DNA of 64,000 nt from Brotonthovivens ammoniilytica (GTDB taxonomy: Bacteria > Bacillota > Clostridia > Lachnospirales > Lachnospiraceae): NCBI RefSeq assembly GCF_025566885.1, contig NZ_JAOQJQ010000001.1, positions 806,001 to 870,000 of the forward strand, in the 5' to 3' direction. Each line of letters starts with the position of its first letter. The first letter of the stretch is position 1. Position numbers and translations under genes: made by a program. Below, piece by piece: positions 54,455 through 63,224 of the stretch. The notes beneath the pieces are model-generated. The model worked only from the letters and a program-made list of their open reading frames with translations, did no database searches and was not told the DNA's origin.

Positions 54455-54744
54455 AAGCAGTCTTTTATATCTCCTCAGCCGTATTATTTTTAAGTATTGC
54501 AGTGTATTCCCCATTATAAATGTCAATTATTTTTTTCTCAACTGTTATCCTTTAAAGCATATGTTAAATTTAAAACCTTCATCTCTATATTTTTAATTTT
54601 TACTCCTCTTTCATCAAAATCCACCGCCTTTCGGATTTGTGTCAACACTGTTGTCACAAATTATATCGTATTTTACGTAAGCAAAACCTTCACCAAACTT
54701 GGAATCTTTTCTATATTATTCCAGTTTTTATAATCTCACTTTTT

Positions 54745-55122
54745 TTAACAAACATACAAATTACTAGGTTCTCTCAACATTTCCTCCGGAAAAGCATTAC
54801 CTTTTGTCATATTAAATTCCCGCACTACTGTATAGACATTATCATTAATATTTAGTCTGGGCCAAATATGTTTCACATCATCAACAATTTGAGAAGCATT
54901 ACTTACATTCTAATTTTCATAAGTTACAACTTTTTATACCTTTCTCTTGAAAAAATGACTCTATCGCTCTTTGTCCTGCTTCTGTTCCATAATAGCCATG
55001 TACCTCAATGGTACATGCATTTTTCCAATGATATCTTCAATCGCTACCTCTGTAAGTTTCTCTGGCATTGATGATAAAGTATCTAAACAATTAGCAGAAT
55101 CATTGCTTTTAAGATAATTCAA
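54745..55122 (-). pseudogene. Degraded gene of unknown family
   Basis: Three successive minus-strand segments read like one protein. The first (LNYLKSNDSANCLDTL to AIEDIIGK) shifts frame in an A run near 55019 and continues TIEVHGYYGTEAGQRAIESF to a stop; a third segment reads SNASQIVDDVKHIWPRLN and VVREFNMTKGNAFPEEMLRE, then stops at 54745. At least one single-base deletion and two stops are visible. I cannot name the family. Confidence 0.45.
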
Positions 55123-55183
55123 CTGTCATAATCTTCTAAAAAACACGATTATTGAGTATTTTTAGTAATGTATCTGAATACTA

Positions 55184-55384
55184 TTATAATGCATATTTAT
55201 AGAGACTTCCATCCCCTCTACCCATTCTCCCACTTCCTGCCAGCTCCGCCAGCAGTTCTCTACACTCTCCTAATCTCGATGATGCAGAGGTACGGAAAGT
55301 AATCAACTATTTTTCTGTAAAGTCACTTGCCTCAATAAATCCATTCACCGGACATACAGCAATCCCATCACCACAAAAGATAAC
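55184..55384 (-). pseudogene. Small degraded coding remnant
   Basis: One frame with a single internal stop reads VIFCGDGIAVCPVNGFIEAS, then FRTSASSRLGECRELLAELA and GDGSLYKYAL to a stop. No start codon or ribosome site remains. The protein-like composition contrasts with the other frames. Family unknown; it may be an earlier part of the same lost locus as the remnant downstream. Confidence 0.35.
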
Positions 55385-55438
55385 CTATATATTATCAATC
55401 ATTCTCTGATAAACTCATTTCAAGTTTTCAATCACAAT

Positions 55439-55507
55439 AAAAGAAGTCCCAGCATAAGCGAATCTGACATATTTTCTATCAGATTGTTTTATACAGAGAC
55501 TTCTTTT
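55439..55507. terminator. Two-part hairpin after the hydrogenase gene
   Basis: Outer arms AAAAGAAGTC / GACTTCTTTT and inner arms AATCTGA / TCAGATT make a long stem with T runs on both sides, about 135 bases past the hydrogenase stop. It can end the hydrogenase transcript. Confidence 0.55.
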
Positions 55508-55641
55508 GTTCTCATATCAGATACTCCACACCTAAATACCACACTGCATTTTAGGAAATGCAAGCAGGCAAACACAGGCTATTACTTCATATCCTTTTTT
55601 AGAAAACTCCTCTTCCTCATCCGTATTTACTTTAACTTCAT

Positions 55642-57144
55642 TTATTTCAATTCAATTTCTTCCAGCTCTTTTGGGGGAACCTTCCTGGTAGAATCCTGTA
55701 CGATTCTTGCAATTTCTCTTTTTGCCGTATTAAGAGGAAGCAGTGTACCGGCCCCGGCAATACAGCCCCCGGGGCATCCCATGCCTTCAATCAGACACCC
55801 GTTCTTTTTTCCCGCTTTTGCAAGCATCAGTATCTTTCTGCATTCATCTAGTCCCTCGGCATGTTCAATCTTCACATCCACTCCGGGATAATACTCGTGC
55901 ACACATTTTTCAATAGCCTGTGCTACTCCGCCGGCAACAGCATAGCCCCTTCCGGCTCCTGTGGCGTCATGGAGGCGTCCCTGACTTTCTGCCTTAGCCG
56001 GGTCAATCCCTCTTGCTTCAAAGATCGCGTCCAGCTCCTCAAAGGTAATTACAAAGTCTACATCACTGCGGACAGTATGCCGCATAGCCTCAAGCTTCTT
56101 AGCGGCGCAGGGACCGATAAATACTACCTTTGCATTTGGATGCTCCTTTTTAATACTCCGGGCAGTGGCTACCATCGGCGTCAGCTCTGTGGATACACTT
56201 TCAATCATCTCCGGAAACTGCTTTTTTGCCAGCATTGCCCAGGAAGGACAGCAGGATGTTAATAAGAACGGAAGATCTCCATTTACCACATGATTAACAT
56301 ACTGATGTGCTTCTGTCACCGCACCGATATCAGCTCCTAAAGCCACTTCATACACCTGGGAAAATCCAAGCTCCATCAGCGCTGCTTTTACTTTATCCGG
56401 GGTTACATCCGGTCCAAACTGTCCCACATAGGCAGGTGCAATTTCAGCAATCACCTCACCGCCGTTTTTCATACACCTGATCAGCTGAAAAATCTGAGAT
56501 TTATCAGCAATGGCCCCGAAAGGACAGCTGACCATACACATTCCGCAGGAAACGCATTTTCCATTATCAATAACCGCCCGGTTATATTTATCTGATTCAA
56601 TGGCATTGACGCCGCAGGCGCTGGCACAGGGCCGGACCTTCTTTCCAATAGCATCAAAGGGGCAGGCCGCTTTGCATCTGCCGCATTTAATGCACTTATC
56701 CTGCTGGATATATGCCTGCCCGTCCAAATGTATAATGGCATCTTTCGGACACACTTCCATGCAGGGATGCGCCAGACACTCTCTGCAGAGATTGCTTACC
56801 TCATAAACATTATCCTCACAGGCATTGCAGGCAGAGGGAATTACCTGCATCAAAGGAGGCTCATAATACATCTCATCAATACTGCTTTCTGCCAGTCCTT
56901 TTGTAATGTGCACCGGTTTATTCTGCGGACGCAGTGAAAGCCCCATGGCAAGCCGCACCCGCTCAGAACTAACTGCCCGTTCACGGTAAATGCTTTCCCT
57001 GAATTTTGGTTCTTCTGTAGGAGAAAGCTGATAAGGAATTGCCTCTATATCATCTCTGACATGTTCTGATTCATATGCAATTTTGGCAATCTCTACAAAA
57101 ACACGTTTCCGCAGTTCTGATACCTGTGTACGCAAACCTCTCAT
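55642..57144 (-). CDS. [FeFe] hydrogenase, monomeric (group B-like)
   Basis: Iron-only hydrogenase, about 500 residues. After an N-terminal region come two [4Fe-4S] ferredoxin domains (CLAHPCMEVCPKDAI, CIKCGRCKAACPFDAI, CVSCGMCMVSCPFGAI). The H-cluster motifs are TSCCPSW, GPCAAKK and EGMGCPGGCIAGAG; the TSCCP form with PSW fits the group B enzymes. It would exchange electrons between ferredoxin and protons. The start is the ATG at 57144 with GGAG 10 bases upstream; a GTG at 57153 is possible. Monocistronic, divergent from cotJA. Maturation genes hydEFG are not in the window. Confidence 0.9.
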   Translation of the reverse strand: MRGLRTQVSELRKRVFVEIAKIAYESEHVRDDIEAIPYQLSPTEEPKFRESIYRERAVSSERVRLAMGLSLRPQNKPVHITKGLAESSIDEMYYEPPLMQVIPSACNACEDNVYEVSNLCRECLAHPCMEVCPKDAIIHLDGQAYIQQDKCIKCGRCKAACPFDAIGKKVRPCASACGVNAIESDKYNRAVIDNGKCVSCGMCMVSCPFGAIADKSQIFQLIRCMKNGGEVIAEIAPAYVGQFGPDVTPDKVKAALMELGFSQVYEVALGADIGAVTEAHQYVNHVVNGDLPFLLTSCCPSWAMLAKKQFPEMIESVSTELTPMVATARSIKKEHPNAKVVFIGPCAAKKLEAMRHTVRSDVDFVITFEELDAIFEARGIDPAKAESQGRLHDATGAGRGYAVAGGVAQAIEKCVHEYYPGVDVKIEHAEGLDECRKILMLAKAGKKNGCLIEGMGCPGGCIAGAGTLLPLNTAKREIARIVQDSTRKVPPKELEEIELK

Positions 57145-57319
57145 GTGCAACACGCTCCTTTTATTTTAATTTGTTATTTTTTTAACTATGTCTGCAAATA
57201 AATTGTAGTCTCATCTATATCATCGGTCAATCATTTCTCCGCGTGTTTTTAAATAAAACCAATCACTCACCTTTTTTCTGCCGCTGACATATATTATAAA
57301 AAAACAACAGGAGAATTTC

Positions 57320-57616
57320 ATGTCTTCAAACCGAAATTGCTGTTACACCCGAAATTCCGGAAACTCAATGAATTCCGGAATGACAAGACCGGTTCCTTCC
57401 ATGAATACCGGGATGACAAGATCATCCAGAACATCCGGAATGGAAAACAGATATTCCTGTCAAAAACCCCATGGGGAAAAAGAATTTCCCATTGGTATGG
57501 CTTATGTTCCATGGCAGAAATTTCAGAAAATATATGATCCTGCAAAAGCGCTCTGTCAGGGAACTATTTTTGCAGAACTGGATCTGCCATTCTGTGGAAA
57601 GAGAGGTGGCAGATAA
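57320..57616 (+). CDS. cotJA: Spore coat protein CotJA
   Basis: A 98-residue coat protein. The N-terminal half is low-complexity and cysteine/serine-rich with three related MTR/SGM repeats (NSGMTRPVPS, NTGMTRSSRT); the C-terminal half has the family block PIGMAYVPWQKF and ALCQGTIFAELDLPF. AGGAG precedes the ATG. First gene of cotJABC, active in the mother cell during sporulation. Confidence 0.88.
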   Translation: MSSNRNCCYTRNSGNSMNSGMTRPVPSMNTGMTRSSRTSGMENRYSCQKPHGEKEFPIGMAYVPWQKFQKIYDPAKALCQGTIFAELDLPFCGKRGGR

Positions 57617-57876
57617 TGAATGCTGAACGTAAAAAATTATTTGACTATATTAATCAGGTGAGCTTTTCCATCAATGATCTGACGCTCTATCTTGACACCC
57701 ATCCAGACGATGCGGAAGCTCTTGAATATATGAAGGAGCTGATTCCATGCCGCAAAAAGGCCCTGAAAGAATATCAGGAAAAATATATGCCTCTGCTGGT
57801 TGACGGCACCAGCGAACATGCCGACATCTGGAAATGGTCTACAACAGCATGGCCTTGGGAAAGGGGGTATTATTAA
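57616..57876 (+). CDS. cotJB: Spore coat protein CotJB
   Basis: An 86-residue protein: LFDYINQVSFSINDLTLYLDTHP, then the conserved tail DIWKWSTTAWPWERGYY. It overlaps cotJA by one base. CotJB is needed with CotJA for coat assembly in Bacillus. Confidence 0.9.
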   Translation: MNAERKKLFDYINQVSFSINDLTLYLDTHPDDAEALEYMKELIPCRKKALKEYQEKYMPLLVDGTSEHADIWKWSTTAWPWERGYY

Positions 57877-57879
57877 AGT

Positions 57880-58482
57880 ATGTGGAATTACGAAAAAAGA
57901 CTTCAGTATCCTGTAAATATTACTCAGACCAATCCTCAGATTGCTCAAATTATCATTTCCCAGTATGGCGGTCCAAACGGCGAAATGGGCGCTTCTATGC
58001 GTTATCTTTCCCAGAAATTTGCAATGCCATACAAAGAAGTATGCGGCGTGCTCAACGATGTAGGAACAGAGGAACTTGCTCATCTGGAAATTGTAGGCGC
58101 CATTGTCCATCAGTTAACCGATGGCATCAATGTGGAAGAAGTAAAAACAAGTGGTTTTGATAAATATTATGCCGACCACACCCTTGGCATCTGGCCTCAG
58201 GCTGCCGGCGGCGTGCCTTTTACTGCCAACCAGTTCCAGTCTGTAGGGGATCCTATTACAGATTTAATGGAAGATATGGCGGCAGAACAAAAAGCCCGCA
58301 CCACTTACGATAATATTTTAAGACTTGTCAAAGATCCGGAAGTATGTGAACCTATTAAATTCCTCCGGGAACGTGAAATCGTACACTTCCAGAGATTTGG
58401 CGAATCTTTGCGGATCGTTCAGGATCACCTAGACTCCAACAACTTCTATGCTCTGAATCCTGCTTTTGATAAACCCTGCTAA
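57880..58482 (+). CDS. cotJC: Spore coat protein CotJC (manganese catalase family)
   Basis: A 200-residue protein of the di-manganese catalase fold. The helices carry QIAQIIISQYGGPNGEMGA, EELAHLEIVGAIVHQL (E-x-x-H metal ligands), and REREIVHFQRFGESL (a second E-x-x-H). It belongs to the cotJ operon, three bases after cotJB. Coat-localised peroxide protection is the inferred role. Confidence 0.93.
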   Translation: MWNYEKRLQYPVNITQTNPQIAQIIISQYGGPNGEMGASMRYLSQKFAMPYKEVCGVLNDVGTEELAHLEIVGAIVHQLTDGINVEEVKTSGFDKYYADHTLGIWPQAAGGVPFTANQFQSVGDPITDLMEDMAAEQKARTTYDNILRLVKDPEVCEPIKFLREREIVHFQRFGESLRIVQDHLDSNNFYALNPAFDKPC

Positions 58483-58526
58483 ATAAACGCAGTATGAAAT
58501 ACAGCCGGATAATTCCTCCTTAAGAA

Positions 58527-58567
58527 ACAGGGAGCTGATCACTGATTTCTCAATGACAGCTCCCTGT
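58527..58567 (+). terminator. Hairpin after cotJC
   Basis: Arms ACAGGGAGCTG and CAGCTCCCTGT form an 11-bp stem with a loop of about 19 bases, 45 bases past the stop. The T run is weak. Confidence 0.6.
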
Positions 58568-58585
58568 ATTCTAAAGTTCCGTATT

Positions 58586-58745
58586 CTAAAGTTCCGGATT
58601 CTCAAGCAAATCTTCTACTGTACATCCTAACACTCTCGAAAGCTTATAAACAGTCCCTGCCTTGGCCCTGTCTATATCATTTACTTTCTGTTCATACATC
58701 TGAATGGAACGCAGCTTTACACCGGAAAGCTCTGCAAGTTCCCCA
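58586..58745 (-). pseudogene. XRE-family regulator, C-terminal fragment
   Basis: The minus strand reads GELAELSGVKLRSIQMYEQK and continues AGTVYKLSRVLGCTVEDLLE to a stop: the second half of an XRE helix-turn-helix protein. It has no start; its 5' end overlaps the last codons of coaBC in another frame. A perfect tandem TATTCTAAAGTTCCG lies at its 3' end. A deletion between coaBC and a former regulator gene explains this. Confidence 0.6.
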
Positions 58746-59922
58746 AAATATAATCAAGAATTGCTTTGGCAGCTTCTTTTTTGCTCATAATCGGAAGCTC
58801 TTTCACCTCATCATTTGTAATCAGTGTGACTACATTGGTATCCGTGCCAAATCCGGCTCCCTCTACTTTTAAATTATTGGCCACAATCATATCTAGATGT
58901 TTTTTCTTTAGTTTTTTTCTGGAGTTTTCCAGCATATTCTGAGTCTCCATGGAAAATCCGCACAAAAACTGCCGGTGTGATTTGTGCTCCCCAAGAGTTC
59001 CGATGATATCCTTTGTTCTAGTCAGGGCAATGGACATGTCTCCGTCTTTTTTCTTGATTTTTTCATCTGCAGTCTCTGCAGGTCTGTAGTCTGCTACAGC
59101 CGCTGTCAGAATCAGAATATCCTGCTCTTTGGCCCGTCCGGTTACCGCATCAAACATTTCCTGTGCTGTCACTACCGGAACAACCTCCACAAAGGGCGGC
59201 GGCGCAATACTGCATGGTCCTGTTACAAGGGTTACATCAGCGCCTCGTAACATGGCATTTTCAGCAATGGCATACCCCATCTTGCCGGTGGAATGATTGG
59301 TAATATACCGCACCGGATCAATAGCTTCTCTAGTGGGCCCGGCGCTTACCAGTACCTTTTTTCCTGTCAGATCTTTTGTACAGGCAATTTCCTTTAAAAT
59401 ATGCCAGAGAAGCTCTGAGGGCTCCGGCATTTTTCCTTTTCCCACATCCTGGCAGGCAAGCATGCCGCTGGCAGGCTCAATTATTTTCTTTCCGTAAGAC
59501 TTAAGGATCTTTAAATTATCCTGAAGAATAGGATTTTCATACATATTGGTATTCATGGCAGGGGCAATCAGCATGGGAGCTTTACAGGCCATGGCTGTAG
59601 TTGTCAGCATATCATCCGCAATGCCGTGGGCCAGTTTCCCGATTACATTTGCCGTTGCAGGGGCAATCAGCATCACATCAGCCTTCTTGGCCAGGCTCAC
59701 ATGAGCCACATGGAACTGAAAATTCCGGTCAAAGGTATCCACCAGACACTTTGTATTTGTAAGAGATTCAAAGGCAATGGGATTGATAAAGTTCACCGCA
59801 TTTTTAGTCATAATGACATGGACTTCCGCGTGCATTTTTACAAGCATACTGGCCAGATTTGGCATTTTATAGGCGGCAACGCCTCCGGTTACACCGATTA
59901 CTACAGTCTTTCCTTTTAACAT
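58717..59922 (-). CDS. coaBC: Bifunctional phosphopantothenoylcysteine decarboxylase/phosphopantothenate-cysteine ligase
   Basis: Two-domain CoA enzyme of 401 residues. The N-terminal CoaC flavoprotein part has GVTGGVAAYKMPNLASMLVK, HVSLAKKADVMLIAPATANV and PAMNTNMYENPILQDN; the CoaB part has VLVSAGPTREAIDPVRYITN, MGYAIAENAMLRGADVTLVT and AAVADYRP. It uses FMN, CTP and cysteine. The last dozen residues (ILGNLQSFPV) overlap a truncated XRE gene and may not be native. Last of the pan/coa block. Confidence 0.95.
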   Translation of the reverse strand: MLKGKTVVIGVTGGVAAYKMPNLASMLVKMHAEVHVIMTKNAVNFINPIAFESLTNTKCLVDTFDRNFQFHVAHVSLAKKADVMLIAPATANVIGKLAHGIADDMLTTTAMACKAPMLIAPAMNTNMYENPILQDNLKILKSYGKKIIEPASGMLACQDVGKGKMPEPSELLWHILKEIACTKDLTGKKVLVSAGPTREAIDPVRYITNHSTGKMGYAIAENAMLRGADVTLVTGPCSIAPPPFVEVVPVVTAQEMFDAVTGRAKEQDILILTAAVADYRPAETADEKIKKKDGDMSIALTRTKDIIGTLGEHKSHRQFLCGFSMETQNMLENSRKKLKKKHLDMIVANNLKVEGAGFGTDTNVVTLITNDEVKELPIMSKKEAAKAILDYILGNLQSFPV

Positions 59923-59931
59923 GATTACTCC

Positions 59932-60339
59932 TTATTTCAGGTCCGATTTCATGACATCAAACAGTTTTCCGTGTTTTTCATAATTTGTGATTCTGGCAAT
60001 GCTGTTGTCATCATTGACAAACACAACCTGGGGCGTCAGCTCTTCTGCCTCCTGGGGCGTTACATCTGCATATGACATAATGATAATTTTGTCATTTACG
60101 CTGACACAACGGGCAGCCGCTCCATTCAGGCAGATCATTCCGCTTCCACGCTCCCCGGCAATGGTATAAGTCTCAAACCGGTTTCCATTATTGATATCAA
60201 CAATCTGAACTTTTTCATATTCTAATATTCCTGAAGCGTCCAGCAAATCCTCATCCACCGTAATACTTCCCACATAATCAAGCTCCGCTTGCATCACTGT
60301 GGCACGATGAATTTTGCTTTTCAGCATCTGTATTGTCAT
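59932..60339 (-). CDS. panD: Aspartate 1-decarboxylase
   Basis: Makes beta-alanine for pantothenate, 135 residues. The self-cleavage site is Gly24-Ser25 in DYVGSITVDED, producing the pyruvoyl group. Other landmarks: KIHRATVMQAELDY and NGAAARCVSVNDKIIIMSYA. It lies 9 bases before coaBC and 16 after panC. Confidence 0.96.
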   Translation of the reverse strand: MTIQMLKSKIHRATVMQAELDYVGSITVDEDLLDASGILEYEKVQIVDINNGNRFETYTIAGERGSGMICLNGAAARCVSVNDKIIIMSYADVTPQEAEELTPQVVFVNDDNSIARITNYEKHGKLFDVMKSDLK

Positions 60340-60355
60340 AATATTTCCTTCTTTC

Positions 60356-61198
60356 TTACTCTACAATAAAATTATCAATCAGTCTAGTTTTTCCGATATA
60401 AACGGCTATGGCAACCAGCACAGGCGCTTTTATGGTATCCACCTGCTGCATGGTAAGGCCGTCTACCGCTTTCACATAATCAATTCGGGCAAGGGGCTCT
60501 GTTTCAATTACTGCCTTCATTTTCTCCACCAGTTCCCCGGCATCGGTCATTCCCTCTTTTACCAGCTTTTGTCCCATAAAAATAGATTTGCTCAAAATCA
60601 ATGCTCCCCGGCGTTCCTCTTTGGAAAGATATGTATTCCTGGAGCTTTTTGCCAGACCGTCTTCTTCCCGGATAATGGGACAGCCGATCACTTCCACATT
60701 CATATTCAGATCTTCTGTCATATGACGGATTACCGCCAGCTGCTGGGCGTCTTTCTGGCCAAAGTAAGCCTTATCCGGCTGTACAATATTAAAAAGCTTA
60801 TTTACCACCGTACATACACCTCTAAAGTGCACCGGTCTTGATAATCCGCACAGCTCCTCTGTCAGCACAGACATATCTACATAAGAGCTGAAATTTTTAT
60901 GGTACATTTCCTCCGGTTCCGGATGAAAAATCAGATCTGCCCCCAGGCTTTCACAAAAAGCGCTGTCTTTTTTAAGATCTCTGGGGTAACTTGCCAGATC
61001 TTCTTTCGGTCCAAACTGCATGGGATTTACAAAAATACTGACAATCACTTTATCATTCTGGCTTCTGGCAGCGGTAATCAGACTGCCGTGTCCCTCATGA
61101 AGGTATCCCATAGTGGGCACAAATCCAATGGTTTTTCCTTCACCTTTCCAATTCTTTATTATTTCTTTTATTTCTTTTACTGTAGTAACAATCTGCAT
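60356..61198 (-). CDS. panC: Pantothenate synthetase
   Basis: Joins pantoate and beta-alanine with ATP, 280 residues. Motifs: FVPTMGYLHEGHGSLI (HIGH-like), SIFVNPMQFGPKEDLASYPR, YFGQKDAQQLAVI, and SSRNTYLSKEER (KMSKS-like). It follows panB after a 160-base gap that holds an intergenic repeat. Confidence 0.97.
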   Translation of the reverse strand: MQIVTTVKEIKEIIKNWKGEGKTIGFVPTMGYLHEGHGSLITAARSQNDKVIVSIFVNPMQFGPKEDLASYPRDLKKDSAFCESLGADLIFHPEPEEMYHKNFSSYVDMSVLTEELCGLSRPVHFRGVCTVVNKLFNIVQPDKAYFGQKDAQQLAVIRHMTEDLNMNVEVIGCPIIREEDGLAKSSRNTYLSKEERRGALILSKSIFMGQKLVKEGMTDAGELVEKMKAVIETEPLARIDYVKAVDGLTMQQVDTIKAPVLVAIAVYIGKTRLIDNFIVE

Positions 61199-61258
61199 TC
61201 CTTTATCTGTATGATGTATTTACTTATGAATACATGCATACGCTCCTTTCTGCTTCTT

Positions 61259-61370
61259 ATTCAAGTCTCGCGAGAGCGTATATCAGGTGGGGAATTGACT
61301 CCCGCCGCTGATACCTGCTTGTTACTCACCGCCTATAGAGGCGGAAGTCATCTCACATCTAATATAATTT
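61259..61370. repeat. Intergenic repeat with CTCGCGAG core (copy 2)
   Basis: Starts ATTCAAGTCTCGCGAGAG, then contains a hairpin-rich middle (CCGCC-TATA-GAGGCGG), and ends CACATCTAATATAA over the panB stop. It shares both ends and the core with the copy near codY. It lies between panB and panC within the operon. Confidence 0.5.
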
Positions 61371-62186
61371 ATCTATAATCTCATCCGAAATAGCAAAAAT
61401 ATGCTCCTCTGACGGAAAGGTTCCCCCTTTTACTTCTTTTGTATAATCCGCAAATGCCTGTTTCATTACTTCTCCTACATTGGCAAACTGTTTTACAAAC
61501 TTTGGTTTAAAGTCCGAAAACATCGCCAGCATATCCTGATATACAAGCACCTGCCCGTCACATCCCGCTCCGGCTCCGATTCCGATAGTGGGAATATTCA
61601 CAGCCTCTGAAACCAGCGCCGCAAGCTTCGCCGGAACGCATTCCAACACTACCATAAAGGCACCGGCCCGCTCTACCGCTTTTGCATCCTCAATCAGCTG
61701 TCTTGCCGCTTCTTCGCTCTTACCCTGTACTTTAAATCCTCCAAAAGCATTTACCGACTGTGGAGTCAGTCCGATATGAGCACAGACCGGAATGGAAGCT
61801 TCCACAATAGCCTCGATCTGGCGGCAGACCTTTGCTCCGCCCTCCAGTTTTACTCCGTTGGCTCTCCCTTCTTTCATCAGCCGGCCCGCATTCAATACCG
61901 CGTCATACACAGATGTCTGATAGGACATAAAGGGCATATCCGCCAGCACAAAGGCTTCCTTGGCTCCCCGGCTTACCGCTCTTGTATGGTGGATCATATC
62001 TTCCATTGTCACCGGAAGTGTATCCTCATAGCCAAGCATTACCTGCCCTAAAGAATCCCCAATCAGCAAAACATTAATTCCTGAAGTATCCATCAGCTTT
62101 GCCATAGAATAATCATAGCAGGTCAGCATGGTAATCTTATCTTTGTTCAGCTTTTGATTCTGTAACGTTGTCACCGTGTTTTTCAT
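61359..62186 (-). CDS. panB: 3-methyl-2-oxobutanoate hydroxymethyltransferase
   Basis: First step of pantothenate synthesis, 275 residues. Motifs: ITMLTCYDYSMAKLMD, LLIGDSLGQVMLGYEDTLPV, GGFKVQGKSEE, VVLECVPAKLA, PTIGIGAGAGCDGQVLV. The ATG overlaps the stop of panG by 4 bases. The last residues extend into the repeat element. Confidence 0.97.
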   Translation of the reverse strand: MKNTVTTLQNQKLNKDKITMLTCYDYSMAKLMDTSGINVLLIGDSLGQVMLGYEDTLPVTMEDMIHHTRAVSRGAKEAFVLADMPFMSYQTSVYDAVLNAGRLMKEGRANGVKLEGGAKVCRQIEAIVEASIPVCAHIGLTPQSVNAFGGFKVQGKSEEAARQLIEDAKAVERAGAFMVVLECVPAKLAALVSEAVNIPTIGIGAGAGCDGQVLVYQDMLAMFSDFKPKFVKQFANVGEVMKQAFADYTKEVKGGTFPSEEHIFAISDEIIDKLY

Positions 62187-63022
62187 TTTAATATATCCTC
62201 CAATACCTTATAATCCCGATCTTTATGTTTCTGGCAGGCAACTTTTACAACCTGTCTGGACAATACCTGATATACTTCCTTTTCCTCTGCTCTAAGTGCA
62301 CCAAGATGATCTAGAACCGTTGACAGATCATTCCGTTCAACCGGACCTGTCAAAGCATCTTTGGGACCATATGCAATAATATTTTCTGCATTCCCGTGAA
62401 TCAGCGGTGCTAAAGCCCGGTGAGCATTCACTGCCGTAAAACCGCAGTCTATAAGCATCTGTTCACACATAGACACAAGACCTACATATAAATTGCTGGC
62501 CATAGCCGCTGACGCATGATAACGGATCTTATTCTCTGCGCTGATTACTTCAACAGGATTTCCAAAGCTCTGAAACAGGCGCAGGAAATCATTCAAATAT
62601 GCTTCATGTCCTTCAATTGTAAAAAATGCATGTGAAAGCTCTTTGTAAGAATTGTATTTGTCATTGATAGCAAAGAGCGGGTGGATAGAATAGCCATATG
62701 CATGATAACGGCTGATATCCGAAAAGATATTGGAACTTAAAGAACCACTGAAATGGCTGAAAATCTTATTTTCAATCGGCAGCATTTTTAATTGCTCCCA
62801 CACTTTGGCAATCACGCCGTCCGGAACGGATAAAAATACTGCGTCACTATCCTCTACCAGGTATCTGATCTTTTCGTATCTTCTGGTATTGGTAAAATTT
62901 GCTGCCTCCTGGGCAGACTTTGGGTTTTTACTGTAGTACCCTGTTACATGTACACCGCGCTCGGTGAGATATTTTCCTAAGGAAACGCCTACCTTCCCTG
63001 CGCCAATAAATCCAATGTTCAT
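62183..63022 (-). CDS. panG: Rossmann-fold DUF2520 protein, probable ketopantoate reductase PanG
   Basis: A 279-residue NAD(P)-dependent reductase-like protein. The N-terminal Rossmann domain has IGFIGAGKVGVSLGKYL and FLSVPDGVIAKVW; the C-terminal helical DUF2520 domain has YHASAAMASNLYVGLVS and LTGPVERND. PanG, a ketopantoate reductase of this family, was described in Francisella and replaces PanE. The 4-base overlap with panB supports that role here; no panE is present. The start at 63022 has GGAGGG 6 bases upstream. Confidence 0.82.
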   Translation of the reverse strand: MNIGFIGAGKVGVSLGKYLTERGVHVTGYYSKNPKSAQEAANFTNTRRYEKIRYLVEDSDAVFLSVPDGVIAKVWEQLKMLPIENKIFSHFSGSLSSNIFSDISRYHAYGYSIHPLFAINDKYNSYKELSHAFFTIEGHEAYLNDFLRLFQSFGNPVEVISAENKIRYHASAAMASNLYVGLVSMCEQMLIDCGFTAVNAHRALAPLIHGNAENIIAYGPKDALTGPVERNDLSTVLDHLGALRAEEKEVYQVLSRQVVKVACQKHKDRDYKVLEDILK

Positions 63023-63224
63023 ATGCATCCCTCCATGTTCTGCGGAGAGGATAATGAGTCTTATTCCGTCAGCGGATATAAGCCCGATTCAAAATAAAAT
63101 AAGCTTTTCAAGGTATAGTTTCTTTTCTGAATACTATCCTCTGCTAATATAACATCATTTGTCTGCCTAGTAAAGGAAATCATCTCACATCTGATATAAA
63201 TCTTTACCAACGTGTCCATCCTGC

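Larger units (their letters stand above)
54527..55641. other. Gene-poor AT-rich decayed region
   Basis: Over 1.1 kb between the helicase and the hydrogenase genes without an intact gene. It holds two degraded coding remnants on the minus strand (listed separately) and one long hairpin. No IS ends or tRNA genes are seen. The small plus-strand frames in it look like chance AT-rich ORFs. Confidence 0.6.

Noticed and set aside
61199..61358. Riboswitch upstream of panC
   Set aside because: The folded sequence shares its ends and core with another intergenic copy near codY, so a dispersed repeat is more likely than a specific regulator.
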